NCBI RefSeq assembly: GCF_000801105.2
Contig: NC_079516.1
Span: 22,543,043 to 22,607,042 of the forward strand
From: Raphanus sativus
Taxonomy: Eukaryota; Streptophyta; Magnoliopsida; Brassicales; Brassicaceae
DNA: 64,000 nucleotides
Direction of reading: 5' to 3'
Both the position numbers and the translations under genes were made by a program. Below, one piece after another: positions 46,296 through 55,669 of the stretch (the first letter of the stretch is position 1; each line of letters starts with the position of its first letter). Below the pieces are notes generated by a model. That model was not told the DNA's origin, did no database searches, and saw only the letters and a list, made by a program, of their open reading frames with translations.

Positions 46296-47830
46296 TGATG
46301 CGGCCATCAAACCAGTGGTTGAACCAGAGGTCAACCAAGCAGTCCAAACCGGCCACTTTGGAGATACCAGCGACATAGGTCCAGTCCACGGCGTATATCT
46401 CGACAACCAAAAGGAGTTTTGGAGTGAAACAAATTTTAATGGACTCTACACTCAAGAAGGAGTCCAGTCCAATTGGAAATTCCAGAAAATCGTACCGGAC
46501 CAAGGAGTTATGGATTTTACAAACTGGAGGTTCTTCAGCCCATCCATCTGCGAGTACCCGACTTTTGAAGGAGATTCAAGCCCAATGAAGAAGCGGCCTG
46601 AACCAAAGCCAATCATTGGATTCAAGAGGGATCTCTCATATTTCCAGAAAGCCCAATATCAGGAGAAATGGCCACGGAAATTAGGAGTTATGCCCACTTT
46701 GCCAGAACCGGTCAAACCAGTTCTACACTTGCCTCAATTGGAAGCTAACCGATTCAATCAGCTTCAAACCAGACATTGGCGTCCAGGAGATCATTCCAAC
46801 CAATCAGGAGGTATTCCAGGAGTCCTTAGCTACACCAGAACCCAGGAGATCAGTTGGTTCAATGAAGACTCACTTAAATCAAACCGGAGCTATTTATGGA
46901 AAGATTGGACAATCTTTCGGTTTGATCATTTCCAAGCCAATCAATTCCGACCAGAAGACAACCAGACTAAACCAAGGCATCCAGGAGATATTATGCACAA
47001 GCCAAAGGAGTTCTATGAGCTCATTCCATGCACCAGCCCCCATTGGATCAGGAGGATCCTCATTTACACCATTTTGCCTTATTTGGAGAAAACCGACATT
47101 AATGTCCAACAGCTCTTTTCTCTTCAGACCAGGCACGAAATCAGCACTTTACCAGCATCCAAGAAGGTCCCAAGAATGCTCTCTTATCCCCTCAAACCGT
47201 CCAGGTTCAAGCAAAGACACATCTCTTACTTGGAGCCAAAATCCCACAAAAGGCTCCAACGGCTAGTTTTTCAATTTATTGCTTTGTCTTTGATTTGTTT
47301 CCTTTCTTTTCTTCTTAGACCTTTATCACCATTGAATCTGAGCATTATATAAGCTCATAGACGTCCATTGTAGAAATCACCCTTGAATTTTATGAATGAA
47401 AATGAAGTTTTCTAGTTTTCTTAAAACTATTGTTTCAAGTCTTTAGAGTTTGTGAGAAGCAGCTCCAGAGCAACCAGGCTTATCAAAGTCTCCTTTCACA
47501 GAGCTTTGTGGTGTCTATTCAATCCATTTCGTCCATCATCCATCTGGTTGAGAGATTCAATCACACCTTCATCCGCAAATCCACTTCAATCCATCAACTA
47601 ATTAGGCTGAGAGTGTCACACGACCAGCAGCTTAATTCCATCCTATCTATCCTTTTTCCCTTGCTTATTTATCTTATTTAGTTCATCACAGAATCCTCAA
47701 TCCATTCATATTTCATTTGTTTCTGTTTTGCATCATGAAAACTCATAAAACTCATAAAAATCTATCTTCTTTGTTTTCAGGTTGAACCTCAGTTCATCAA
47801 TTCATATAGTCTGATTTCCAGGCTGTATCA
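46296..47830 (+). repeat. 5' LTR of the young element
   Basis: 1,535 bp. It contains a 1-kb open frame ending in a TATA box (47346-47352). R and U5 would lie downstream of about 47380; AATGAAAATGAAG near 47396-47410 could serve as a polyadenylation signal. The differences from the 3' LTR that I noticed lie near 46533, 46561, 46639 and 47737. Confidence 0.95.
47346..47352 (+). promoter_or_regulatory. TATA box of the 5' LTR
   Basis: TATATAA in GCATTATATAAGC, the only strong TATA-like element in the LTR, positioned to start transcription about 30 bp downstream. The same bases in the 3' LTR (51988-51994) supply the stop codon of the long ORF. Confidence 0.7.
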
Positions 47831-47832
47831 TT

Positions 47833-47844
47833 TGGTATCAGAGC
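47833..47844 (+). promoter_or_regulatory. Primer-binding site (initiator tRNA-Met type)
   Basis: TGGTATCAGAGC, complementary to the 3' end of plant initiator tRNA-Met, begins two bases after the 5' LTR. Confidence 0.88.
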
Positions 47845-48385
47845 TCAAGCTCCTGACTAAGGTGATATATATCCTTGCATCATATCTTATTTGCTTGCAT
47901 TTGTTTTCATCTTAAATCAAAAAAAAAAAAGTTTTTGCATTGTTTTGTTCTTAAGAAAAGAAAAATAAAAGAGAAGAAGTTTCTTGCATTTGATTCACGA
48001 AAATTTTGAAAAGAAATCTCATATTGTGTTTGCATTCATTGCCCAGCTCCATTTGCCATATTTATATTTTGTGCATTCATTTCAAAAAAAAAAAATCTGC
48101 ATTTTAATTGTTGCATATCAAAGAAAATTCAAAAAAATCATTGTTAGTTTCTATTTCCATTTTGTTTTCTTTCATTGTGTTATTAGCATTCCATATTTGT
48201 TTTATTTCGAGATTGCATCCAGAAAACCAAAAGAAAAATAATTTTTGCATAGTTGATTTCATTTCGGTTCATATTTGCATATTTATCGGTTTTGTTTAAA
48301 TTAGTTTGCATTGCTGCATTGTTATTTTGCTAAACCAGAACTTCCCTATTCTTCACTTGATCTTTGAGAGTGTTTTCAGGAAGCC
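47845..48385 (+). other. Leader of the young element
   Basis: AT-rich untranslated leader between primer site and ORF. It contains several upstream ATGs with very short frames and A-runs, and no domain-bearing ORF. Confidence 0.6.
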
Positions 48386-51300
48386 ATGGTAGGAGGAACA
48401 CACGGACCAAGTCAGATGGCCAAGAAGAGCCAACATTTGACAGCTTTGCAAGAGGTTGAACAGCTTGCTCAGTTGAGGAAAAGAAGAAAGGCACAAGGCC
48501 AACGTCCACAGCCAGGAGAAAGAAGATTTGGAGATGCACCAGAGGCTGTCTATGTCGAGCCAAAGCCACCAGATCCTTCAAGGATCAATAAAAATCCAAA
48601 TTCTAAAACCCCCAAACTTAATGTTGTTAATTCTCATTTTGATTATAACTCTTTTGCTAAGAAAGTTGAACTCTTTAAATTTTCAGGAAAAAAAGGTTAT
48701 CTTAGATGGGAGAGGAACCTTGATGAATGGTTTCACTACAACAACATCTTGAAGGAAGAAAGGCTAGTTTATGCCATTGAACATCTAAAAGGAGATGCCT
48801 TTAAATGGTGGGTTCAAGAAGTAGATGATAGATGGTTTTACAAGGAGCCAACTATCAAAACGTGGGGAACACTCAAGAAAGCAATGAGGTATGAGTTTGC
48901 ACCAGGTTATACAAGATCTCAGATCAAGGAGCAGTACCCAAGGAGGTATCCAACTCATGGTTCCCAAGAAGCAAGAGAAGCTGTCCACAAAGAGGATCAA
49001 AGAAGCTTACCTCAACAAACCAACTTTCAGCCAAACCAGGGGCACGCCATTGTCCATTGCTTAGGCCAGAAAAGTGACATCCTAAAGGTAATGGAGGTGA
49101 GTAAAAACGTCAGCCAAGACAGCTTGAACAGACCCAAAGAAGAGCTAAACAAACCAGTACTTCAAGCAAAGGCTATGGTAAGTCCTATACTTGATAAATT
49201 GGTTTATATATCATCTCCCACTGGTATGAGTCACTTGTCTTTGTCCAAGGATATTAAGACAGGTCTTGAGGTCCAGAAAGACATGACCCCCACACCCTTG
49301 TTGGAATCAAGAGTTGTCCATGATTTATTTCCAAGAAAAATGGAGATTCCAAACCAAAAGAAAGAAGAGGCATCAACCCAAGGTAAGTCTTCTAACTTTA
49401 AAAATTTAAAAGATCAGACATGTTATAGATGTCATAAAAGAGGACACTTTGCTGTGACTTGCCCCACTAAACAAGCATTGAAAGAAACATCACTAGAAAC
49501 TGAAACTGAAATTTTTAAAATAAGTGATAGTTTTATTCAATCTGATTTGTTGGTTCCAAATTCTTGTATAATGCACTTGTCTTTGTCAAAGGGTATTGTA
49601 TCAGGAATTAAGGAGCATGAACTTAGAAGAGAAGACATATTCTGCCAGCATGGTATTGCTAAAGAGGAGGAAGCCATAAGTGAGGCTGGAAGAAATGATT
49701 TGTTGCTTAAAGAAGCAAAACCAGTAATCAAAGTATCAAACCAAGGTAAGTGTTTAACAACACCTTTAGATACTGGTTTAAATTTTTATATTCTTGGTAC
49801 AGGGATACCAGATGAGAGCTCGGTTCTTACTGAAGTGCCAAGGGCCGAGCCAGGCCATGAGCTCAATCAAAATCCACACCACAAGTGGAAACCAAAATCT
49901 GAACAAAGAATTGTTCAAGTGCCAAAACCTGAGGTAAATTTCACTATGGATCAGAATGCTATTATTATTTCCATGATAAGATTAATGCACTTGTCTTGTC
50001 CAAGGGAAAGTGAAATAGGTACAGGAGACCAAGGTGAGAGCAAGCCAAACAAAGAAATACAATTTCTTGCTGCCACAGATGAAAGTAAGGTTCTTTGTTC
50101 TTGGTTTTCAACAGTTTATAAATTCCAATACTTTGGTATAATACACTTGTCTTTGCCAAGATGTTTTGACCCAGGTATAAGCAAAGAAAAAGGCACTCTA
50201 AATCGTGGTAAAATCTTGCAAGAAGAAGCCTTAACCATGATGTCAATAGATGCTGTCCAGAAACTAGTTCAAAGAGATGTTGAAGAAATGCCATTCAAAG
50301 TCAGCATGGGTAAGGAAAGTATTCTCAATTTTAAAATGTCTTTATCACTTGATTTTCCAGATGTGATGCACTTGCTTTTGCCAAGAAATTTTGATCCAGG
50401 AATAAGAGAAGTAGAAGTTCACATCAGCCAAACACAAAAGGTGCAAAGAAGGCAGCAAGCCAACACATGTTGCCCAAAGAAGAAAATCGTTTTTCAACTT
50501 GTGGAAGCTATCAAAGTAAGTCTGGAAATTTCAAATTATTTTTATCAGTGTCCAAACACAGATATAATGCACTTGCTTTTTGTCCAGAAAGTTGAGAAAT
50601 TTTCAGGTTGCAAAGAAGAAAGCTTCAAAGATATCCCACCAGATTATCTTGTGTTGCTAGGAAGATCAACTCCAAGAAGGACCAGAAACATGGCCCCTAC
50701 TAATCTGAAGGACCATCCACTCCAGAAGAGATGCAATGACCAGAAACATAGCAGAGGCGTGATCCTTTCCTATCTGTCCAAAGAAGAGCCACCAGATGCA
50801 TCATGCCACACCAAACCAAAATTGTATCATCAAGGTAAGGTTCTAAACTCCCAAATGAGAATGAAACCTGACTTGCTCTATTGTGGTGTATCAGGTTATC
50901 CAGTTTTGAGGTCAAAACCTTCACAAGGGGGAGGGAATGATGCGGCCATCAAACCAGTGGTTGAACCAGAGGTCAACCAAGCAGTCCAAACCGGCCACTT
51001 TGGAGATACCAGCGACATAGGTCCAGTCCACGGCGTATATCTCGACAACCAAAAGGAGTTTTGGAGTGAAACAAATTTTAATGGACTCTACACTCAAGAA
51101 GGAGTCCAGTCCAATTGGAAATTCCAGAAAATCGTACCGGACCAAGGAGTTATGGATTTTACAAACTGGAGGTTCTCCAGCCCATCCATCTGCGAGTACC
51201 CGAATTTTGAAGGAGATTCAAGCCCAATGAAGAAGCGGCCTGAACCAAAGCCAATCATTGGATTCAAGAGGGATCTCTCATCTTTCCAGAAAGCCCAATA

Positions 51301-51994
51301 TCAGGAGAAATGGCCACGGAAATTAGGAGTTATGCCCACTTTGCCAGAACCGGTCAAACCAGTTCTACACTTGCCTCAATTGGAAGCTAACCGATTCAAT
51401 CAGCTTCAAACCAGACATTGGCGTCCAGGAGATCATTCCAACCAATCAGGAGGTATTCCAGGAGTCCTTAGCTACACCAGAACCCAGGAGATCAGTTGGT
51501 TCAATGAAGACTCACTTAAATCAAACCGGAGCTATTTATGGAAAGATTGGACAATCTTTCGGTTTGATCATTTCCAAGCCAATCAATTCCGACCAGAAGA
51601 CAACCAGACTAAACCAAGGCATCCAGGAGATATTATGCACAAGCCAAAGGAGTTCTATGAGCTCATTCCATGCACCAGCCCCCATTGGATCAGGAGGATC
51701 CTCATTTACACCATTTTGCCTTATTTGGAGAAAACCGACATTAATGTCCAACAGCTCTTTTCTCTTCAGACCAGGCACGAAATCAGCACTTTACCAGCAT
51801 CCAAGAAGGTCCCAAGAATGCTCTCTTATCCCCTCAAACCGTCCAGGTTCAAGCAAAGACACATCTCTTACTTGGAGCCAAAATCCCACAAAAGGCTCCA
51901 ACGGCTAGTTTTTCAATTTATTGCTTTGTCTTTGATTTGTTTCCTTTCTTTTCTTCTTAGACCTTTATCACCATTGAATCTGAGCATTATATAA
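48386..51994 (+). CDS. Gag-like polyprotein extending through the 3' LTR U3 (1,202 aa)
   Basis: A single uninterrupted frame. Residues 1-60 are charged; about 90-185 is a Gypsy-type gag core (VELFKFSGKKGYLRWERNLD, AIEHLKGDAFKWWVQEV, TWGTLKKAMRYEFAPGY). A CX2CX4HX4C zinc knuckle (CYRCHKRGHFAVTC) lies at 346-359. Residues 281-730 carry six diverged copies of a (M/I)HLSLPK-like motif (starts near 281, 396, 534, 586, 661 and 728). From residue 851 (position 50938) the frame enters the 3' LTR and continues for 352 residues, basic and Pro-rich, to a stop inside the TATA box. It would coat element RNA; the role of the LTR-encoded tail is unknown. There is no pol domain. The start is the first ATG after the leader with a good context (GCCATGG). 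Confidence 0.8.
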   Translation: MVGGTHGPSQMAKKSQHLTALQEVEQLAQLRKRRKAQGQRPQPGERRFGDAPEAVYVEPKPPDPSRINKNPNSKTPKLNVVNSHFDYNSFAKKVELFKFSGKKGYLRWERNLDEWFHYNNILKEERLVYAIEHLKGDAFKWWVQEVDDRWFYKEPTIKTWGTLKKAMRYEFAPGYTRSQIKEQYPRRYPTHGSQEAREAVHKEDQRSLPQQTNFQPNQGHAIVHCLGQKSDILKVMEVSKNVSQDSLNRPKEELNKPVLQAKAMVSPILDKLVYISSPTGMSHLSLSKDIKTGLEVQKDMTPTPLLESRVVHDLFPRKMEIPNQKKEEASTQGKSSNFKNLKDQTCYRCHKRGHFAVTCPTKQALKETSLETETEIFKISDSFIQSDLLVPNSCIMHLSLSKGIVSGIKEHELRREDIFCQHGIAKEEEAISEAGRNDLLLKEAKPVIKVSNQGKCLTTPLDTGLNFYILGTGIPDESSVLTEVPRAEPGHELNQNPHHKWKPKSEQRIVQVPKPEVNFTMDQNAIIISMIRLMHLSCPRESEIGTGDQGESKPNKEIQFLAATDESKVLCSWFSTVYKFQYFGIIHLSLPRCFDPGISKEKGTLNRGKILQEEALTMMSIDAVQKLVQRDVEEMPFKVSMGKESILNFKMSLSLDFPDVMHLLLPRNFDPGIREVEVHISQTQKVQRRQQANTCCPKKKIVFQLVEAIKVSLEISNYFYQCPNTDIMHLLFVQKVEKFSGCKEESFKDIPPDYLVLLGRSTPRRTRNMAPTNLKDHPLQKRCNDQKHSRGVILSYLSKEEPPDASCHTKPKLYHQGKVLNSQMRMKPDLLYCGVSGYPVLRSKPSQGGGNDAAIKPVVEPEVNQAVQTGHFGDTSDIGPVHGVYLDNQKEFWSETNFNGLYTQEGVQSNWKFQKIVPDQGVMDFTNWRFSSPSICEYPNFEGDSSPMKKRPEPKPIIGFKRDLSSFQKAQYQEKWPRKLGVMPTLPEPVKPVLHLPQLEANRFNQLQTRHWRPGDHSNQSGGIPGVLSYTRTQEISWFNEDSLKSNRSYLWKDWTIFRFDHFQANQFRPEDNQTKPRHPGDIMHKPKEFYELIPCTSPHWIRRILIYTILPYLEKTDINVQQLFSLQTRHEISTLPASKKVPRMLSYPLKPSRFKQRHISYLEPKSHKRLQRLVFQFIALSLICFLSFLLRPLSPLNLSII
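49178..50640 (+). repeat. Six diverged repeats with GTAAG and CACTTG words in the gag-like ORF
   Basis: Words of the form (A)TGCACTTGTCTTTG(C/T)C(A)AAG occur near 49229, 49571, 49985, 50141, 50366 and 50567. Most are preceded, often by 50-65 bp, by GTAAGT or GTAAGG (49178, about 50086, 50310, 50516; also 49383 and 49746 at greater distance). The repeats stay in frame. GTAAGT after AAG/CAAG matches a plant 5' splice site. Confidence 0.6.
50925..50937 (+). promoter_or_regulatory. Polypurine tract of the young element
   Basis: AAGGGGGAGGGAA directly before the TGATGCGG start of the 3' LTR. It is also translated within the long ORF. Confidence 0.88.
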
Positions 51995-52472
51995 GCTCAT
52001 AGACGTCCATTGTAGAAATCACCCTTGAATTTTATGAATGAAAATGAAGTTTTCTAGTTTTCTTAAAACTATTGTTTCAAGTCTTTAGAGTTTGTGAGAA
52101 GCAGCTCCAGAGCAACCAGGCTTATCAAAGTCTCCTTTCACAGAGCTTTGTGGTGTCTATTCAATCCATTTCGTCCATCATCCATCTGGTTGAGAGATTC
52201 AATCACACCTTCATCCGCAAATCCACTTCAATCCATCAACTAATTAGGCTGAGAGTGTCACACGACCAGCAGCTTAATTCCATCCTATCTATCCTTTTTC
52301 CCTTGCTTATTTATCTTATTTAGTTCATCACAGAATCCTCAATCCATTCATATTTCATTTGTTTCTGTTTTGCATCATAAAAACTCATAAAACTCATAAA
52401 AATCTATCTTCTTTGTTTTCAGGTTGAACCTCAGTTCATCAATTCATATAGTCTGATTTCCAGGCTGTATCA
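50938..52472 (+). repeat. 3' LTR of the young element
   Basis: 1,535 bp, the same length as the 5' LTR. The offset between corresponding bases is exactly 4,642 bp throughout, so there are no indels between the copies. Confidence 0.95.
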
Positions 52473-52586
52473 GGTTCTGTCGATCGATGCAGAGCGTAGG
52501 TCTTTGCGGATTGAGCGTTCCAAGTGTGCAGGGTCTTCTGAGAATAGTAGTTGATTTCCCTTATTGCTTCTGGTACTGCTGGGCAT
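52473..52586 (-). pseudogene. Gag N-terminus of the 18-kb element
   Basis: The minus strand opens at an ATG at 52586 with a Ser/Arg/Asn-rich start (MPSSTRSNKGNQLLFSEDPA), typical of Athila-like gag, and includes a TCGATCGAC-encoded Ser-Ile-Asp before being cut by the young element. The rest continues at 46290 and below. It lies about 90 bp downstream of the primer site. Confidence 0.75.
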
Positions 52587-52674
52587 GTACCTGAAAGACA
52601 AGAAAATTTTTAATCAGAAAAGAGGTAAAAAAAAACCTAAAATTGATAAAATCAAATCTAATGGCGATCAAAGC

Positions 52675-52692
52675 TCCTCGGCAACGGCGCCA
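52675..52692 (-). promoter_or_regulatory. Primer-binding site (tRNA-Asp type) of the 18-kb element
   Basis: The plus strand TCCTCGGCAACGGCGCCA equals the 3' end of a plant tRNA-Asp with one mismatch. The minus strand is therefore the primer site, four bases from the LTR. tRNA-Asp priming is characteristic of Athila-type Gypsy elements. Confidence 0.88.
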
Positions 52693-52696
52693 AATT

Positions 52697-54044
52697 TGAT
52701 AGTGCTCAAATTACCCTATAGAGCTTACTCTCTCAAATAATAGGTTCAGCTGTAGTACTTAGGGATCGAATCACGAGGAGCTAGGGAACCAATTAAATCT
52801 AACCAATTAATCAATCCTAGGTGAAGTTGGTTTTAATGATGAAATGTAAATGACAATCCTAAAATGAGCAAGGTAGTTGCTCTTACTATTAATATGGTGG
52901 TTTTTCAAATAATAATGAAGAGTGCTAGACTTAGGGTTTTTATTCAAGAATGGAGATTATAATATCTATAAATACCTAACAAGTTGCTTGCATGATACTA
53001 TAGAACTCAGCCGCTTAACTCTCAGTGATGTCTCACTGGTTAAATGATCTAGATCTCTGGCCTCAACTGCCGTATGTTGACACAGAAAAAGAGTCGATCG
53101 ATATCCTTTAGAGATATCGAGCGATACACCTTTCGCAGTGCCAATCGATTCACCTGTCGGGATATCGATCGACGGCTTCTAGATATGCCTAGGCGCGAGC
53201 CGATAATGAACACTAGATCTCAAGGAGGGCGGTTAGCTCTTCTCGAAGGAGACACTAGTTCAAACAGATAATTCAAGATATCAAAGATCCTAGTGATCTA
53301 TGCTCTAGTTAGCTACTCTAGAACAAGCTTAGGGTGCAATCTATTTGATGAATATCACAACTTAGCAATTATAGTTTGGGGCTAATCCCACAAACCTATT
53401 TAAATCCTAGATCTAACAAGTAGACTACTCAGACATAGCTAAGCAATTCATAATAATAGTTAGATAAGAGAATTGCATAGATAGGGAATAGAAAACAAAT
53501 AGAGTTCACGAATCTCTCAATGATCTCTCCAATCTCTCAAAACATATAAAACTCTAGTCTTTCTCTCACACTCTCTGCTTTGCCTCTCAAGACTTGTGCT
53601 TCTTAGACTTGTCAAAGTTTGCCGTCAAAAACACTTAGCAGGAATATTTAAGCATTTCCATTAGGTTAAAAACTTGCCAGGGGCAATCTCGTAATTTGGT
53701 GAAGTCTTGGTGAAGTAGTCGGCTAAACCATTTCGTCCTCGATATCGATCGACAACACAAGATGTGTATCGATCGATTATAATCTTCTAGTACACGGATC
53801 TTCTCAGCTACATCGATCGACAACTCTGGAGATCGATTCTTATCACAATGTTGACTTCTGACTTGGTCTTGAATGGTCAACTCGGGTGTATTATCTCTTG
53901 TACTCCAAAATGCTCCAAAAAATCACTTTATCATGAAACGCTCCTGAACCTGAAAACATACCTAACAGGCTAGAAAACACATTAGTTATATAATAAAATA
54001 CTAGTATAGCATGGTAGAAAATGGGTGAAATCCATGGTATATCA
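52697..54044 (-). repeat. 5' LTR of the 18-kb element
   Basis: 1,348 bp, upstream LTR with respect to the minus-strand element. It carries the same TCGATCGAT blocks as the other LTR (about 53092-53180 and 53745-53835). Confidence 0.95.
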
Positions 54045-54049
54045 CTACT

Positions 54050-54808
54050 CCTCCAACTACTTTCCCCAGTGCTAGTCATTTCTCGAACATCGATTATCTA
54101 TTTTGGAGAAAGAATGACATTGAAGACCCGGAACCAGATAAAAACCCATGCCCATGGATCTTATGGTTCATATGGAAAGGAAGAAATGAGAAGCTATTCA
54201 GAGGAATAGACAGGGACCCCTTAGAAACTGCTAGACATGCGGAATCTGAATGTCATGCTTGGTTTGCTGCAAACCGGAGGGAAGAGGCATTGATACCACC
54301 ACAAAATACAATTCCCCCTATACAGGCAGAAATATGCTTGATTGATGGCTCCTGGACACATAATGCATTCTTTAGTGGTTATGGTTGGACATGGAAGAAC
54401 AATGATGGAGGAATTCAGCTACTGGGTGCAAGGAATAAACCTCGAAGAATATCAGCTTTACATTCGGAACTTGAGGCATTAACATGGCCGACAGAATGTA
54501 TGCTGCAATTATCGACATGTCAACTCTTTGGAACCGACTGCAAGGATTTAATATCAATGATCAAGGACCCTGGAGCATGGCAAAACTTCTCAACTGAACT
54601 GAAAGAGCTTCTCAAATTGAAGAGTAGATTCTCGGAGTTTTCGATAGTTTATATTCCATGCAGTGAGAATGTATCTTCTGATTCATTAGCTAAGATAGCA
54701 AGATCTTTCCATAGGAACTTGTATTACATTGGTTGTTCTATTCCGGTCTGGTTTCCCAGACCACCTCAAGCCTGAGTAATAGAACGGCCGTTTGAGAAAA
54801 AGAAAAAA
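54050..54808 (+). pseudogene. LINE right part: zf-RVT tail, RNase H and 3' end
   Basis: Sense resumes across the LTR element: WILWFIWKGRNEKLFRGIDR, then an open RNase H (RVT_3) domain at 54290-54775 with DGSW, HSELEAL, GTDCKDLISM and NVSSDSLAKIA, keeping the acidic residues. The protein ends VWFPRPPQA-stop. A short A-rich tail (GAGAAAAAGAAAAAA) and the right copy of the 18-bp target duplication (54809-54826) follow. Confidence 0.92.
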
Positions 54809-54826
54809 AACTATCAAAATCTTTGA
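54809..54826 (+). repeat. LINE target-site duplication, right copy
   Basis: AACTATCAAAATCTTTGA, identical to 32808-32825. Confidence 0.95.
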
Positions 54827-55667
54827 AACATAGACGACAGATACAACTGAAAACCCAAATACTAAAAACTCAATGTCTATTAGTTTTAAACTAAACCAAT
54901 AATTGACTCCACAATTTCATTTATTTCTTTTCTTTAAAAAACCATTACACAATATAGTTGAAAATATAATAGTTCTAAAATAATAAAAGTTACATAATTA
55001 TAGGTAATATAAAATTTTCACGGATCATACAAAAATGAAACCAAAACTGAATCAATATTCACAAATATCTGAACGATATCTATATCTACTAAACTTAAAA
55101 ACCGAAACCAAACCAATAATTGAACGGACACTAAAATATCCAAAATATGATTCAATTACATACCTAAAATATTAATTATATTCTGTTTTGAAATTATCAA
55201 ATATTTTAAATATATTATTTATAAACCCTTTTAGCAAAAAGATCCGGATTACCCAATTACTTTTTATCTAATATATTAAAAATTATCATAATTTCTCTAT
55301 AGAAAAATCATCGTTATCTGAATTTAAAATCCCATATTTTATCCAGTAAATCCAAAATTTGATTTTAACCTAAACTATTCAAGATTATCCAAAAAATGGA
55401 AACCGACCAAAACAAAATTAACTCAAAATTTTATCAGGTTCTTAATATTGTTATCACAGAAAACCAAAAACTAAAATAATCAAACTGAAACCACACTCAA
55501 ATTCATATACTTTTGATGTAACCGAACTGAAAAAAAAAAGGAAACAAACTAGAATCAAATCGATAGTCGAACGCCTATGCTTAAACATATTAGCGAAAAA
55601 TTAGACGGATTAATAATTTTCTTAACCAAAATAGTCATGCGCTTTCAAAGCGCGGATCAAAATCTAG
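54827..55667 (+). mobile_element. Helitron 3' portion
   Basis: AT-rich sequence ending with the hairpin GCGCTTTCAAAGCGC, GGATCAAAATCTAG at 55667. The LINE seems to have landed inside this Helitron, so its 5' end would be to the left of 32808; I could not assign which of the starts there belongs to it. No ORF. Confidence 0.6.
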
Positions 55668-55669
55668 CA

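Larger units (their letters stand above)
46296..52472 (+). mobile_element. Young 6.2-kb gag-only LTR retrotransposon
   Basis: TG...CA ends, GGTTC duplications and two 1,535-bp LTRs with only about four differences that I can find. It has an iMet-type primer site (TGGTATCAGAGC) two bases after the 5' LTR and a purine tract (AAGGGGGAGGGAA) directly before the 3' LTR. The 3.1-kb interior holds a gag-like ORF with a zinc knuckle, with no protease, RT, RNase H or integrase. It is therefore non-autonomous, but structurally intact and recently inserted. It lies in opposite orientation inside the gag of the older 18-kb element. Confidence 0.95.
36050..54044 (-). mobile_element. 18-kb Athila-like (Ty3/Gypsy) LTR element lacking RT/integrase, with nested inserts
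   Basis: Flanked by CTACT duplications and ending TG...CA. LTRs of 1,356 bp (36050-37405) and 1,348 bp (52697-54044) differ at about 50 sites (roughly 3-4%, counted by eye). The primer site matching tRNA-Asp and the purine tract place it on the minus strand. Coding relics run gag, DTG protease, then a long Ser-Ile-Asp-rich coiled-coil region; I find no RT, RNase H or integrase. Without the three secondary inserts (43873-45344, 42887-43667, 46296-52472) and their duplications the element would be about 9.5 kb. It is a non-autonomous relative of Athila; the family name is inferred from the primer site and gag resemblance. Confidence 0.9.

Noticed and set aside
46069..46503. 144-codon minus frame spanning the left end of the young element
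   Set aside because: It crosses a transposon boundary created by insertion; part is gag of the older element in another phase and part is LTR antisense.
46261..47352. 363-codon frame in the 5' LTR as a separate gene
   Set aside because: It lies upstream of the predicted transcription start of the 5' LTR; the same sequence is expressed, if at all, as the C-terminus of the long ORF via the 3' LTR copy.
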